Shown: positions 21,218 to 32,400 of the stretch, one piece after another
How positions within the stretch are numbered: position 1 is the stretch's first letter
Layout of the letters: every line of letters begins with the position of its first letter
Source of the DNA: Paralithodes platypus
Taxonomy: Eukaryota; Arthropoda; Malacostraca; Decapoda; Lithodidae
DNA length: 64,000 nucleotides
NCBI GenBank assembly: GCA_032716605.1
Contig: CM064501.1
Coordinates: 27,175,968-27,239,967, forward strand
Direction: 5' to 3'
Position numbers and translations under genes: made by a program
Notes under the pieces: generated by a model
Told to the model about the DNA's origin: nothing
Database searches by the model: none
What the model saw: only the letters and a program-made list of their open reading frames with translations

Positions 21218-21415
21218 GTTTGTGTACTGCAGTAATTATCACGGTTATAGAATGTGCCTTATCTCCTATGCAAGTATGTATATACTAATGTTATTTAAAG
21301 TCTTTAATGTGTTATATTGGTTGCTCCAAAAAAAAAACTCTATGTCCACTGTATTCCTCTAATCATTAGGAATCTCAAAACAAATGACCACTATATTCCT
21401 CTGTTCAGTAAATCC

Positions 21416-21432
21416 TAGGCAAGGTCGCCATT
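21416..21432 (-). promoter_or_regulatory. Candidate primer binding site, element 2
   Basis: On the - strand, two bases after the LTR end, TGGCGACCTTGCCTAGG begins. Family B has TGGAGACCATACCTAGG at the same place. The TGG start fits the complement of a tRNA CCA end. I cannot assign the tRNA. Confidence 0.6.
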
Positions 21433-23335
21433 TGTTACGTCCTGGGATAAATAAACACTGGGCTCTTTCTATTGGACTAGGTATGCGGCAACAAGCAACA
21501 ACGGAAAACGCTAGATCCAACCCTTATCTATAAACCCAGGCAACAAACCACCCTAAACCGTCAAGAGTCCTGCCTGGACAACGAGGTATCCTATGACTCG
21601 GTTACAGGGTGCACGCACTATAGACTGCTGATAGTCAAGCAGGCTATATAAACGATCACACAATTAAGTTTACTTAAAGCTTCAAGGAAAAGATAGATAA
21701 CGGAATTAAATTTCAGAAACAATTTAATAACAAACTAGAAGAAAGTACATTTAACGTTACGTTAATTAATACAACTAATCACCCCTGCGTGAAAGAAGGT
21801 GAAAGCAAACAGTCCTCAAAACATCGTACCGGTAGACATGATGCGGGTTTCTAAACTGCATGCGGCTACTGTAGGATCTGATGCTTAGCAAAGAAAGTAC
21901 GTTACGGATTTAGAGAACTCTTAACTCATAAGCAGGAATAAATACTAGTGATAGGCGATACAGTGTATAATGGCATAGGTATAATTAAATAAAGGTAGCA
22001 ACTCGCAACATAACCCCATACAGGTGTGCTTCTCACTCTTAGTCAGGCAAGCCTTCTCGGACAGAGTCTCTAAGCCACACCCTGACTCACAATGCTCACA
22101 AAAACGGTAAACTGTGGCACAATAACAAGCATACAGAGATGATAAACCCCTAGCTGTTAATCTGTCAGGTGGCAGAGGTCTAGCCGGAAGGATATAGGCT
22201 TCGGATACCCGGGCTGAGCCACCTGCCCTAGCCTAGGGACGTTCCCAGGTCTGAGCGCCAAATTACTCTAATTGAAAGGGTGCTCTCTTGAGAGACTCAG
22301 ATCGCAAGTATCTGACTCTCTCCTGGCGACCCTAAAACAAAAGCAAGACGTGCTAGCGCAGTGCTGAGTGGACTAGGCAAGGGCCCTCACACAACACAAC
22401 ACTAGACACACAGGGACACAGCCAAGAAAATGCCCCCAGACTCCCACGGGTATCCTAGTAAAGTCGTGCGGGTCCACAGGACTCGCACCAGCAGACTTTA
22501 CTTAAAGGATCGCAAAAAGCCTCCCCTCCGGTTTAGCCCCTGCTAACCTGACACAAGAACACACTAGCAAGCATGAAACCACCAAATATGAGACAACAAA
22601 AAAGCTTCCTAGGTCTCATTAACAATTACGTCTCCGCATAAGGCCCAAAATCCTATCTAATTATCTGAGAGCTCGTCGTTAATACAATAATAGATATAAG
22701 GTCTATCAAGGGGATGGGATAATTAAATAGATTGGTGAAGTAGTGGAAGGAAGGTATACAAAGTAAGAGAGAAAGTTTCTAAGTGGGGTTGAGAGGGATA
22801 GATATCAAGGGGGTCCGAAGGGTACGACAGTGAGGTGAGCTCTGAGTCTTGAATCTGTCTGGACCCCACCCTAGGCATGCAAAATACATCCCATGCTTGG
22901 CAACACTCAACACAGTTGCCGGGTCAAAATCCTCTACCCCGTGCGTGAGTCGAAACTAAGCCTAACGTTGCAATCAAATGCACGTGACAACATCAGGCTC
23001 GTCCCAAGCTGGACTCTCCGCGCGAAGCAACGTCCCCCAGCCGGTCTCTCTCTCCCGCTCGTCTCCTCCCACTCTCACTAGACTTACATCTTATATATTA
23101 TAATGAAACAATCAACTATCGAGAATAAAATATACTAAGATGCGTTGGTTAAGAATAAGGGCAGCTTCAAGCTATGAAACAACATAAGAATATCTCAGAC
23201 ATAAGTTACATTGTCGTAGGATATATACTAAGGAAAAGCCGGCCGGCTGGCCGGCTGCCGCCAGCCGGTTTCTAAATGGCTGGGCAGCCGATGCGCGTGC
23301 ATGCCCGCACGTGGCTACTATGCAGAAGCGTCACA
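21433..23335 (-). repeat. Element 2, 5' LTR
   Basis: 1,903 bp, starting TGTGACG and ending CGTAACA on the - strand. It is nearly identical to 13914-15810. The conserved hairpin is at 22290-22322. Confidence 0.9.
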
Positions 23336-23339
23336 CTAT

Positions 23340-23585
23340 ATTTTCCGCTGAACATGATGGCGATGTTAAGAATATTTTCTCATCAATATTGGATTTTATA
23401 GAAGTAATGTATAACGATAGTTTTAGCGTTTATATCAGTGATGAAACGGGAAAAAAGACCAGTTCCAAGATTAATCATAGGCGACAACTGAACACTGAGA
23501 TCGAACGTGTCTGCAATATTAAGACTTTACGGACTGTTGATCATTTTATGACCAACAAATACAAACGAAAAAAGCTGAACTAGAT
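23340..23585 (+). pseudogene. Fragment of a YR-gene 5' region
   Basis: It reads DETGKKTSSKIN then HRRQLNTEIERVCNIKTL and RTVDHF. The first part recurs at 24730-24760 and 25410-25443, and the second at 25915-25975. Here the two are joined directly, so sequence has been lost between them. A basic, helical segment; function unknown. Confidence 0.45.
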
Positions 23586-23599
23586 GAACTGAAGAAAGA

Positions 23600-23987
23600 G
23601 AAAGGCCGAGAAAAGAATACTATAATCCTGCAGTGGCAGTGTGCAAGAAAGCTTCTAAATGAAAACAAAGGCCCAAATCGTAAATAGTCCAAAGCGATCA
23701 GCAAGACAACAAATAGACCTGGCAGACCATGCCCAGTCGCCGGTTGCTACAGGGAATCAGCCAACCTACGGAAGCACATGGCCGTTTGCCACTCGTACCT
23801 AACTAACGACGATAGAGAGAATGTTTTGGCTGCAGCGAGTAGGTTCTCTAAGAAAAGGCCCCTGCCACCAACAAATACAAAGAAAACAAACCTATATGAT
23901 TCTCCCTTTAGAGATGCCCTCTTTGGGTCACGCGGAACAGAGGAGGAAATTGCGAGAAATACCTTTGGGGAGGGAGGCTTAAGATAA
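23600..23987 (+). pseudogene. Zinc-finger exon, copy 1
   Basis: The key part is CPVAGCYRESANLRKHMAVCH (21 residues, written here only as the C-x4-C-x9-H-x4-H signature) at 23730-23792, a single C2H2-type finger. It is followed by SYLTNDDRENVLAAASRF and SKKRPLPP and ends in a stop at 23985. Two extra bases near 23713, compared with copy 2, break the frame just before the finger. The finger could be the DNA-binding part of the nearby recombinase gene. That link rests on position only. Confidence 0.5.
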
Positions 23988-24239
23988 TTCAACTCACCCG
24001 AGAAGCTGTTTTGACCGGAGGACCCTTAATTAACCTGTACCGGCGACGGCTTTTTAAGTTTTTCTAGCTATATTTATACGAATTTCTGTAGTTTAAGAAT
24101 GTTCTGTGGTATTAAAACGGTTTCTGGCATTAGTTCCAAGCCTGTCAATTGCTGGAGGCACTTTTTAAAATGAAGAAAATAGTATAATAGTAGCCAAAAT
24201 TAAGTTAAAAGGACGTCGCCGGTACAGAAGGGGTTAATG

Positions 24240-24360
24240 GCACGCTCTGAAACCCTCTCCGCGAGCACACTCAGAATGATGACCGACTCCTGTACGCATG
24301 CTCTCAACTTTCTCAAAGAAATAGAGAATCGACAATTCCAAGTAACAGAAAATCTCAGGT
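24240..24360 (+). pseudogene. Possible exon before the YR-family exon
   Basis: An open stretch with MMTDSCTHALNFLKEIENRQ ends at a good donor, AGGTGAGC (24358-24365). The next acceptor is CTTCCACAG before 24535. No domain is recognised. Confidence 0.35.
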
Positions 24361-24534
24361 GAGCTGTCGCCAATTAAAGAAAATAGTAAGTATAATGCTA
24401 TCGATTAATTATTTGAAAGTTTCGTATTTTCGTGTTTATATTTGTAAAAGTGATGATTCCACGTGTTGTACAACTAATTATTATGTTCTCTGATCGACAT
24501 TATTGCATGGGGTTCTGTCATATATTCTTCCACA

Positions 24535-24762
24535 GAATACTTTGGCGTGGAAGAGGTGGGACAGAGAGAATACCGTAAACAGCAAAATGAGGCTGAGCTG
24601 TTAGCCATGGAAGATGTGCATACCCTGGAAACTAATGACGCTATTGAAATTCCCATAAACAATGCTGCATCATTAATCCACGATGGACGTGCACCAGCAA
24701 AGCAACGTATGCAGAAAGATTATGTCGAAACGGGAAAAAAGACCAGTTCCAAGATTAATTGA
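24535..24762 (+). pseudogene. YR-gene N-terminal exon, unit 1
   Basis: It reads EYFGVEEVGQREYRKQQNEA, then ETNDAIEIPINNAASLIHDG and QRMQKDYVETG, then stops. The related exon at 36082 continues from KKE/KDY directly into the recombinase core (VNLRDALIVRLF). So this is the segment just before the catalytic domain, with the catalytic part missing. Confidence 0.55.
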
Positions 24763-25143
24763 AAGTATCATTTATTACATTTTCTCATGAAAATATGATC
24801 TCAATGACAATATTGCTCAATAGTATTTGAACGAATGAAAATATTTTCACATTTTCAGGCACGAAGAAGAGGAAGAAGATGAAGCAGCGATGCAGAGTGG
24901 TATAAATGAGACGGAACACGTCCAACCACGCTAGGAAAAAAGACAAATAAATCAGACACCCCGTTGTCTCCTGGTCTCGATGAAGAGGACTGCAGATGAC
25001 GTGCTACTTGAAACAACTGGTGAGCTGGTATCTTTATTTTTTATTAAATTTCCCCTTGTGTTATACTTGCGATGTGTTATATGTTTATGTTCCTAATAAT
25101 TGTATTGTGATCAAGCATTTCAAAGAATGTTCATTCTTTCACA

Positions 25144-25443
25144 GAACTAACCGAAGAGAGGGTTGAAGCCTTAAAAAGGCTTGTACTTCAAAGTCTACAT
25201 AACCGAATAAATGCCACAGAATACTTTGGCGTGGAAGAGGTGGGACAAGGAGAACACCGTAAACAGCAAAATGAGGCTGAGCTGTTAGCCATGGAAGATG
25301 TGCATACCCTGGAAACTAATGACGCTATTGAAATTCCCATAAATAATGCTGCATCCTTAATCCACGATGGACGTGCACCAGCAAAGCAACGTATACAGAA
25401 AGACTATGTCGACACAGGAAAAAAGACCAGCTCCAAGATTAAT
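25144..25443 (+). pseudogene. YR-gene N-terminal exon, unit 2
   Basis: ELTEERVEALKRLVLQSLHN runs straight into EYFGVEEVGQGEHRKQQNEA here, where other copies have an intron acceptor (CCACAG). The frame stays open to SSKIN, then stop. The core recombinase is absent. Confidence 0.5.
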
Positions 25444-25829
25444 TGTAAATATAATTTATTACATTTACTCATGAAAATATGATCTCAATGACAATATTGC
25501 TCAATAGTATTTGAACGAATGAAAACATTTTCACATTTTCAGGCATGAAGAAGAGGAAGAAGATGAAGCAGCGATGCATAGTGGTATAAATGAGACGGAA
25601 CACATCCAACCACGCTAGGAAAAAAGACAAATAAATCAGACACCCCGTTGTCTCATGGTCTCGATGAAGAGGCACTGCAGATGACGTGCTACTTGAAACA
25701 ACTGGTGAGCTGGTATCTTTATTTTTTCTTAAATTTCCCCTTGTGTTATACTTGCGATGTGTTATATGTTTGTGTTCCTAATAATTGTATTGTAATCTAG
25801 CATTTCAAAGAATTTTCTTTCTTTCACAG

Positions 25830-26039
25830 AACTAACCGAAGAGAGGGTTGGTGACTTAAAAAGGCTTATACTTCAAAGTCTACATAACCGAATATATGCG
25901 ACGAAGCACCTCTCTAAACATCATAGACAACAACTGAACAATGAGATCGAACGTGTCCGCAATATTTAGACTTTACGGACTGTTGATAATTTCTATGACC
26001 AACAAATACCAAATAAAAAGCTGAACTTGATGAACTGAA
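25830..26039 (+). pseudogene. YR-gene fragment, third copy
   Basis: ELTEERVGDLKRLILQSLHN is followed by HHRQQLNNEIERVRNI and a stop (AAG to TAG type) at 25967, then RTVDNFYDQQ. It shows the order of segments that is collapsed at 23340-23585. Confidence 0.45.
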
Positions 26040-26191
26040 TCTTGTATTAATTTCACCACAACACACAACACCCCCAATGAAATTAATTAATGTATATATG
26101 ATCCGCCAGAATTCGAACCCGGGTTATCACACAGATTTTTGCCACCTTAACCATTACACCACCAGGACGGTTAAAGGTTTATGCACACACC
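26040..26191 (-). mobile_element. tRNA-derived SINE
   Basis: The related sequence at 23590 lacks exactly this segment, so it is an insertion of about 152 bp. On the - strand it has an A box (TGGTGTAATGG within 26142-26164) and a B box (GGGTTCGAATTC, 26109-26120) at tRNA-like spacing: the RNA polymerase III promoter of a tRNA-derived SINE. It is not a functional tRNA, because no full cloverleaf closes. Confidence 0.7.
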
Positions 26192-26584
26192 GAAGAGAAA
26201 GGCCGAGAAAAGAATATTATACTCCTGCAGTGTCAGTGTGCAAGAAAGCTTCTAAATGGAAACAAAGGCCCAAATCGTAAATAGCCCAAAGCGATCAGCA
26301 AGACAACAAAGACCAGGCAGGCCATGCCCAGTCGCCGGTCGCTACAGCGAATCAGCCAACCTACGGAAGCACATGGCCGTTTGCCACTCGTACCTAACTA
26401 ACGACGATATAGAGAATGTTTTGGCTGCAGCAAATAGGTTCTCTAAGAAAAGGCCCCGGCCACCAACAAATGCAAAGAAAACAAACCTATATGATTGTTC
26501 CTTCTTCCCAAAATCAGTTAAACGGATCGATATGCACTTAAGAAAAACAAAGACTCCATGGAATACCAGCAACTCCTCAGACAC
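26192..26584 (+). pseudogene. Zinc-finger exon, copy 2
   Basis: The frame 26256-26651 holds the same finger as copy 1 at 26325-26387, but the second Cys is Arg (CPVAGRYSES), so zinc binding should fail. It continues SYLTNDDIENVLAAANRF and IDMHLRKTKT up to donor GTACGT at 26585. Copy 1 is frameshifted instead, so neither copy is intact. Confidence 0.5.
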
Positions 26585-26910
26585 GTACGTTAGGTTTGCT
26601 TTCCATAATTCAATTATTTTCTTAATAATAGGTCAAACATTAAAGAAATAAAAACAATTCACTTTCAAGTAAAGAAACATTGTAATGCATTTGTAATTAA
26701 TTATATGCCAACTAAAACAGTACAACTTTTATTGTAAATATTTTGAATCATTAATTGGACATATCTCGCATGATTATTGAATTATTTTCCAGAAAAGAAA
26801 AGAAAAAACGTCACCTGCCAAAGTTGAGGATGTGTACCCATAGTACCTGGCACCATGCCCGATGTTGCCACTAGACATTTGTCCTAAAAAAAAAATCTGT
26901 TCTTTCACAG
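26585..26910 (+). other. Intron-like spacer
   Basis: AT-rich sequence between donor GTACGT (26585) and acceptor TTCACAG (26904-26910). No gene is recognised, apart from a short purine run. Confidence 0.4.
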
Positions 26911-27004
26911 CAGTCGCCATGGCCCGGCGAGTACTCTCCCAGGATGACATCTCTTCGATGTTGGACGACTTTGAGGACGTCTCTAGTGATTCTGACAACA
27001 ATTG
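26911..27004 (+). pseudogene. piggyBac-like gene copy 1, first part (split by element 3)
   Basis: From ATG 26919 it reads MARRVLSQDDISSMLDDF and EDVSSDSDNN, an acidic start as in piggyBac transposases. It continues after element 3 at 35052. The intact paralogue at 37101 shows the uninterrupted sequence (TCTGACAACAATTACGACAA). Confidence 0.6.
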
Positions 27005-28911
27005 TGTTACGTCCTGGGATATATAAACACTGGGCTCTTTCTATTGGACTAGGTATGCGGCAACAAGCAACAACGGAAAACGCTAGATCCAACCCTTATC
27101 TATAAACCCAGGCAACAAACCACCCTAAACCGTCAAGAGTCCTGCCTGGACAACGAGGTATCCTATGACTCGGTTACAGGGTGCACGCACTATAGACTAC
27201 TGATAGTCAAGCAGGCTATATAAAAGATCACACAATTAAGTTGACTTAAAGCTTCAAGGAAAAGATAGATAACGGAATTAAATTGCAGAAACAATTTAAT
27301 AACAAACTAGAAGAAAGTACATTTAACGTTACGTTAATTAATACAACTAATCACCCCTGCATGAAAGAAGATGAGAGCAAACAGTCCTCAAAACATCGTA
27401 CAGGTAGACAAGATGCAGGTTTCTAAACTGCATGCGGCTACTGTAGGATCTGATGCTTAGCAAAGAAAGTACGTTACGGATTTAGAGAACTCTTAACTAA
27501 TAAGCAGGAATAAATACTAGTGATACGACCTACAGTGTATAATGGCATAGGTATAATTAAATAAAGGCAGCCACTCGCAACATAACCACATACAGGTGTG
27601 CTTCTCACTCTTAGTCAGGCAAGCCTGCTCGGACAGAGTCTCTAAGCCACACCCGGACTCACAATGCTCACAAAGACGGTAAACTGTGGCACAATAACAA
27701 GCATACAGATATAATAAACCGGTAGCTGTTAATCTGCCAGGTGGCAGAGGTCTAGCCGGAAGGATATAGGCTTCGGATACCCGGGCTGAGCCACCTGCTC
27801 TAGCCTAGGGACGTTCCCAAGTCTGTGCGCCAAATTACTCTAATTGAAAGGGTGCTCTCTTGAGAGACTCAGATCCCAAGTATCTGACTCTCTCCTGGCG
27901 ACCATAAAACAAATGCAAGACGTGCTAGCGCAGTGCTGAGTGGACTAGGCAAGGGCCCTCACACAACACAACACTAGACACACAGGCACACAGACAAGAA
28001 AATGCCCCCAGACTCCCACGGGTATCCTAGTAAAGTCGTGCAGGTCCACAGGACTCGCACCAGCAGACTTTACTTAAAGGATCGCAAAAAGCCTCCCCTC
28101 CGGTCTAGCCCCTGCTCACCTGCCACAAGAACACACTAGCAAGCATGAAACCACCAAATATGAGACAACAAAAAAGCTTCCTAGGTCTCATTAACAATTA
28201 CATCTCTGCATAAGGCCCAAAATCCTATCTAATTATCTGAGAGCTCGTCGTTAATACAATAATAGATATAAGGTCTATCAAGGGGATGGGATAATTAGAT
28301 AGATTGGTGAAGTAGTGGAAAGAAGGTATACAAAGTAAGAGAGAAAGTTTCTAAGTGGGGTTGAGAGGGATAGATATCAAGGGGGTCCAAAGGGTACGAC
28401 AGTGAGGTGAGCTCTGAGGAGAAAAGCTCCTCTGGACCCCTCCAGGATCCCACACAAAGGCACGGTGGTCAGCCAATCACAGGCCGCTACGTCACCCGGC
28501 AGCAGGCCTGCAGAAGGCGCCAGGAACCACCAGCCAATCAAAACCGAGAGAAAAGACCACGCGGGCGAGCAACTCCTCCGGGAGGGAGGAGGGAGGAGGA
28601 GGAAAAGCAACACTCACCTCCCCCACCCTGCTCGCTCGCTCTCTCTCTCTCTCCTTCACTACAATGCATCTTATGTATTATAATGAAACAATCAACTATC
28701 CAGAATAAAATATACTAAGATGTGTTGGTTAAGAATAAGGGCAGCTTCAAGCTGTGAAACAACATAAGAATATCCCAGACATTAGTTACATTATCGTAGG
28801 CTATATACTAAGGAAAAGCCGGCCGGCCGGCTGCCGCCAGCCGGTTTCTAAACAGCTGGGCAGCCGACACTCGCGCATGCCCGCACGTGGCTACTATGCA
28901 GGAGCGTCACA
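27005..28911 (-). repeat. Element 3, 3' LTR
   Basis: 1,907 bp. It has the same ends as element 2. Positions 28415-28640 replace the corresponding block of element 2 with unrelated sequence containing two AGCCAATCA motifs (28474, 28532). Confidence 0.88.
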
Positions 28912-28925
28912 CCTCCCCCAAGATA
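28912..28925 (-). promoter_or_regulatory. Element 3 polypurine tract
   Basis: Complement of CCTCCCCCAAGATA directly after the 3' LTR, identical to elements 1 and 2. From 28926 to 29187 is 3' non-coding sequence ending in a T-rich run. Confidence 0.75.
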
Positions 28926-29187
28926 TAAGACACTTGACTAAGTTCTTCATATCTAACAGAAAGCTTCTCATAGTACCACACACTGTTGCGACACAAGGCA
29001 CTATATATAAAAAAAATAAAGACTGTTGCACTCCACCGAGCAAGTTCAACTAACTTAGCGACAATAAGCGAAATAATTCAACTTAGATACTGCCACAACA
29101 TCTTATACAAAATTCTACAAAATTATAAAAATAAAGAGTTTTTATAAGGTTTTTTGCTTTTTTTTTAATTTTTTTTTGGCGGCTGCA

Positions 29188-29415
29188 CTACAGTGACAGC
29201 CTATTTTCCTCCACTCTCAACACACACTGACTGAACGGCGAGGGTTCTCCTGCAAACAAACCTTCCCGTGACCAACAATCAGCCAAAACATTATCAGTGC
29301 CCTTAGCATGCCACACATCCAACTTGTGTCCTGGCAGCAAAACAACACCTGGCACTGATAGTTCGTCACAAGACTGGCATTTCTCTTCGCTCTTTCCGGC
29401 AAAGGGGCCTGCCAA
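29188..29415 (-). pseudogene. pol: Element 3 RNase H end
   Basis: LDVWHAKGTDNVLADCWSR is the conserved last block of RNase H. It is fused after a large deletion to RT sequence in another frame (29217-32528). The polymerase active site and most of RNase H are missing. Confidence 0.7.
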
Positions 29416-32400
29416 TAACCTTTCACTAGTTCTACCTTCGTGATAGGCGATGCAGCCCCGAGGCGGTCTATGGTGTCGTCAACTCTCGATAAGGTATAGG
29501 CGTCTGTCAGGGATAATGCACACACACTCTCGCAATCAACACACTCACTGATCTTGCCACTTAACACCGGTTGCAAAGTTACAGGCAACGACCACTCACA
29601 ACATTCCTTATCCCTCAGACCCTTCGTCAACACGTAATCCAGCTCTGCTTGCACCACAGGCTGTCGAGCAGGATTTATTCGGTAGGGGATTAAACTGAGC
29701 CTTGCACTATCTCCAGCCTGCATGTCGGATTCTACCCCGTACATCAGGCCTGGAGAAGCAACAAACATGCGGATGCACTGCCACAGCCTAGTAAACAACT
29801 GCCTTGTGCCCTCCCACAACCCAGCCGAGACCGCAGCTTCTAACCTGTAGTCTCCCTCCTTCTCCACCTTCGTCCCTAGAACAGCCAGGTCATGAGAGGG
29901 ACAATCAGTACCACCTGTGCAGTCACTCCCATAGTTCATTATTGCTAAGGCTTCCCCGCCGATACCGTACATGCACACCCCCGCATTTCTTACGACTACA
30001 TCTGCCTGCACAGCATCACCGCTTTTAGCGACATGGCCAGATACAGTCGGTCTATGGTAGGGCTGTTGCAATTGACTAGAGCAGCATTGGGAGGCTATGC
30101 GACGACTGGGCACTTCTATGCCACAGCCAACCTCACCAATCTGCTCAAAGTCCTCCTTTTTACCACCACCCTTGGCAGCCATGGATCGACCCTGACCTGG
30201 CAACCATGCCAAAGCCTCGTCGCCCACCTTGAACCACCGAAACAACGAGGCTAACGGTCTTTCAACATCCACGTGACCTGCCCGCGGAACATCTGGCACC
30301 GCCCGAGTTGTGAGGCTCAGGGGCTCGGCACGACCAGTGGGGTATGAACCGAGCTGGTGCTGGAGCGCTGCACACTGCTGCTCAGGCAGGTGCTCTAGCG
30401 CTTCCACAACCACCAGACTCGTGTCCCCCGCCCACTGCTCCGCCGAGACATGACAATCCCTACTCTCCTCCACCTGCGCCCTACTGCCCCCCTCTCCTTC
30501 TCCACCTTGGCCGCTGCAGACCAACGCAGGGACAGTAGGCTGCTCAGGTGGTTGCCTCACAAACTCCTCCAACAGGTTCACATGACATGTTTCCCCGTCC
30601 TCGTGTTTGATCTCGACAGAACTATTACCACACTTCTGAACTTCCGGATCCTCCAACTGCAGTTTACAAATATCTAAGGGAACCGACCTGTCTAGATGCT
30701 TCCGAAGCAACCCAAGTCCTCCGGCAATATCAAACTGAGCAACCCTTTTTTCTCTCCGTGTGTAACGTTGCTGCCTCGGAGTCTCTTCCTGCCCTACCTG
30801 CTCACTAGCTGTGACAGGTCCTGGGGCCTCTCCAGACTCTAACATAGGTGCCAATAATGAGTCACCAAGAAACACTGCCGGCTCAAAACTCTCCAATTGA
30901 CCAACACTTCCCGTTTTCTTGTGACCTTTCTTCCGCGGTTTGATAGACTGAGGTGGTGGCTGCAAGGCTCCGGATGTCTGAGAACGCGTCACAACACCCG
31001 CAATGGTTTGTACGCTACACTTCTCAACCCACTCCTGTTCCTCCCTACTAACGTCGGCCGCCTTCTCGGCAACGACCAAGGGTGAAACCTTAGGAGCAGG
31101 CACCGCAAAGTCGTTGCCGAGGAGGAGGTCGACGCCCCCAACAAGCAAGTTCTCTACAATTCCGACATCCAGTTCCTTCGCCACACCACCCACCTCCAGC
31201 TCCATCCGCACCAGCGGGTAGGATTTCGTAGCATTGATCCCCTGAACTACCACCACCCGAGCAGCGTTAATCGGTCTACCAGTAAAGTTCCTTAACAAGG
31301 TCTGAGAAGCCCCAGTATCACGCAATAGCTTAACTTCTCGCCTTTCGCCAGCCCACCTCACCAAACCATGCCCTCTATGACCCCCAAAGACGTCGCGGAG
31401 AGGGTTCGAGCCTTCCGGACTCTTGAACACAGGCTGTGTCCCAACCTCTGATGAACTACCCTTGGCAAACTCAGAAGATATAGGCGACACCCCTATGCTG
31501 CGGGCCAATGACACAACCTTGTTTGGTGGCTTGTTCGGACAAGCATTTGCAAAGTGACCCTCCTTGTGACATGCAAAGCACTCTTTACTCTTTGGATTCC
31601 CTTGGGAGTGGGAGGTACCATTAGACTTCTTATACGGGACGGTATTTGGTTTATGTTCAGTTTTATTGTCAGTGCTACATGGTTTTGTGTATTTATGTGT
31701 ATCAAAATTCTTGGGAGGGGGAGGGGTACGATCCTTTGCACCCGACTCACTCCTAGCTGCTGCTTCGCACCCTCGAATTAATGACAGTCGGAGGTCAGCC
31801 ATTTCTGCTGCCTCCTGGAGAGTTCTAGGATATTTTTCCTTTATATTTAATGTTAAGTCCCCGCCTGTGCACTTAAAGAACTGCTCTAAGAGAACCAGCT
31901 CACTCAACTCCTCAAAAGTAGCTGCCCTCTCAGAACGCAGCCAATGTCGTAGTGCATCAGACAAGTCCCGGGCGTGTTCTAGGAAGGTGCTATCCTTGCC
32001 CTTAGTAACACCCCGAAACTTCAAGCGGTAAGTTTCTGGTTGTAACTCATAGGCCCGTAGCACAGCCTTCTTTAGCTCATCATAAACTACACAGGACTCT
32101 AAAGGTAGTGCATCATACGCTTTTAGCCCCTTTCCTAGGAGTCTTGATGAAACTAATGCTGCCCACTTTTCCTGAGGCCACTGGTGTTCCTGACACTTCT
32201 TCTCAAATCGCATAAAAAACTCAGTCACACATGATTCATCGAACACAGGAACTAGTTTAAGCAGGTGCGACAATGATTGGTCCCGATGTCTATTACCTCC
32301 CCCAATATTACGCCCTGTTACCTCCACTCGAGATCTCTCCAGCTCCCTGTCAGCCCGATACCTAGTAGACTCTGCCTGCAGTTCAGCCTCTCGTATAGCT

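Larger units (their letters stand above)
13914..23335 (-). mobile_element. Gypsy family A element 2, full length, integrase before RT
   Basis: It has LTRs at 13914-15810 (3') and 21433-23335 (5'), polypurine tract at 15811-15824, primer binding site at 21419-21430 and a 4-bp duplication CTAT. Gene order on the - strand is gag, protease, integrase, GPY module, RT, RNase H. That is the Gmr1-like order, not the usual Ty3/Gypsy order. Two in-frame stops, a 7-nt deletion and further breaks inactivate gag and integrase; RT-RNase H is well kept. The LTRs differ only at scattered positions by eye, so the insertion is fairly young. Confidence 0.9.
24531..25899 (+). repeat. Tandem duplication (period about 685 bp) of YR-family exons
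   Basis: Unit 1 (24531-25214) and unit 2 (25215-25899) carry the same series: EYFGVEEVGQ...LIHDGRAP exon, HEEEEEDEAAM exon, DVLLETT stretch and ELTEERV exon, each with intron-like flanks (GTGAGC donors, TTTTCAG and TTTCACAG acceptors). Confidence 0.75.

Noticed and set aside
26100..26170. A genuine tRNA gene
   Set aside because: A and B boxes are present, but the acceptor stem does not pair and the segment is an insertion of 152 bp, as expected of a SINE.
28407..28718. 103-codon frame in the element 3 LTR
   Set aside because: It lies in the swapped LTR block and ends differently in the other LTR; regulatory DNA is more likely.
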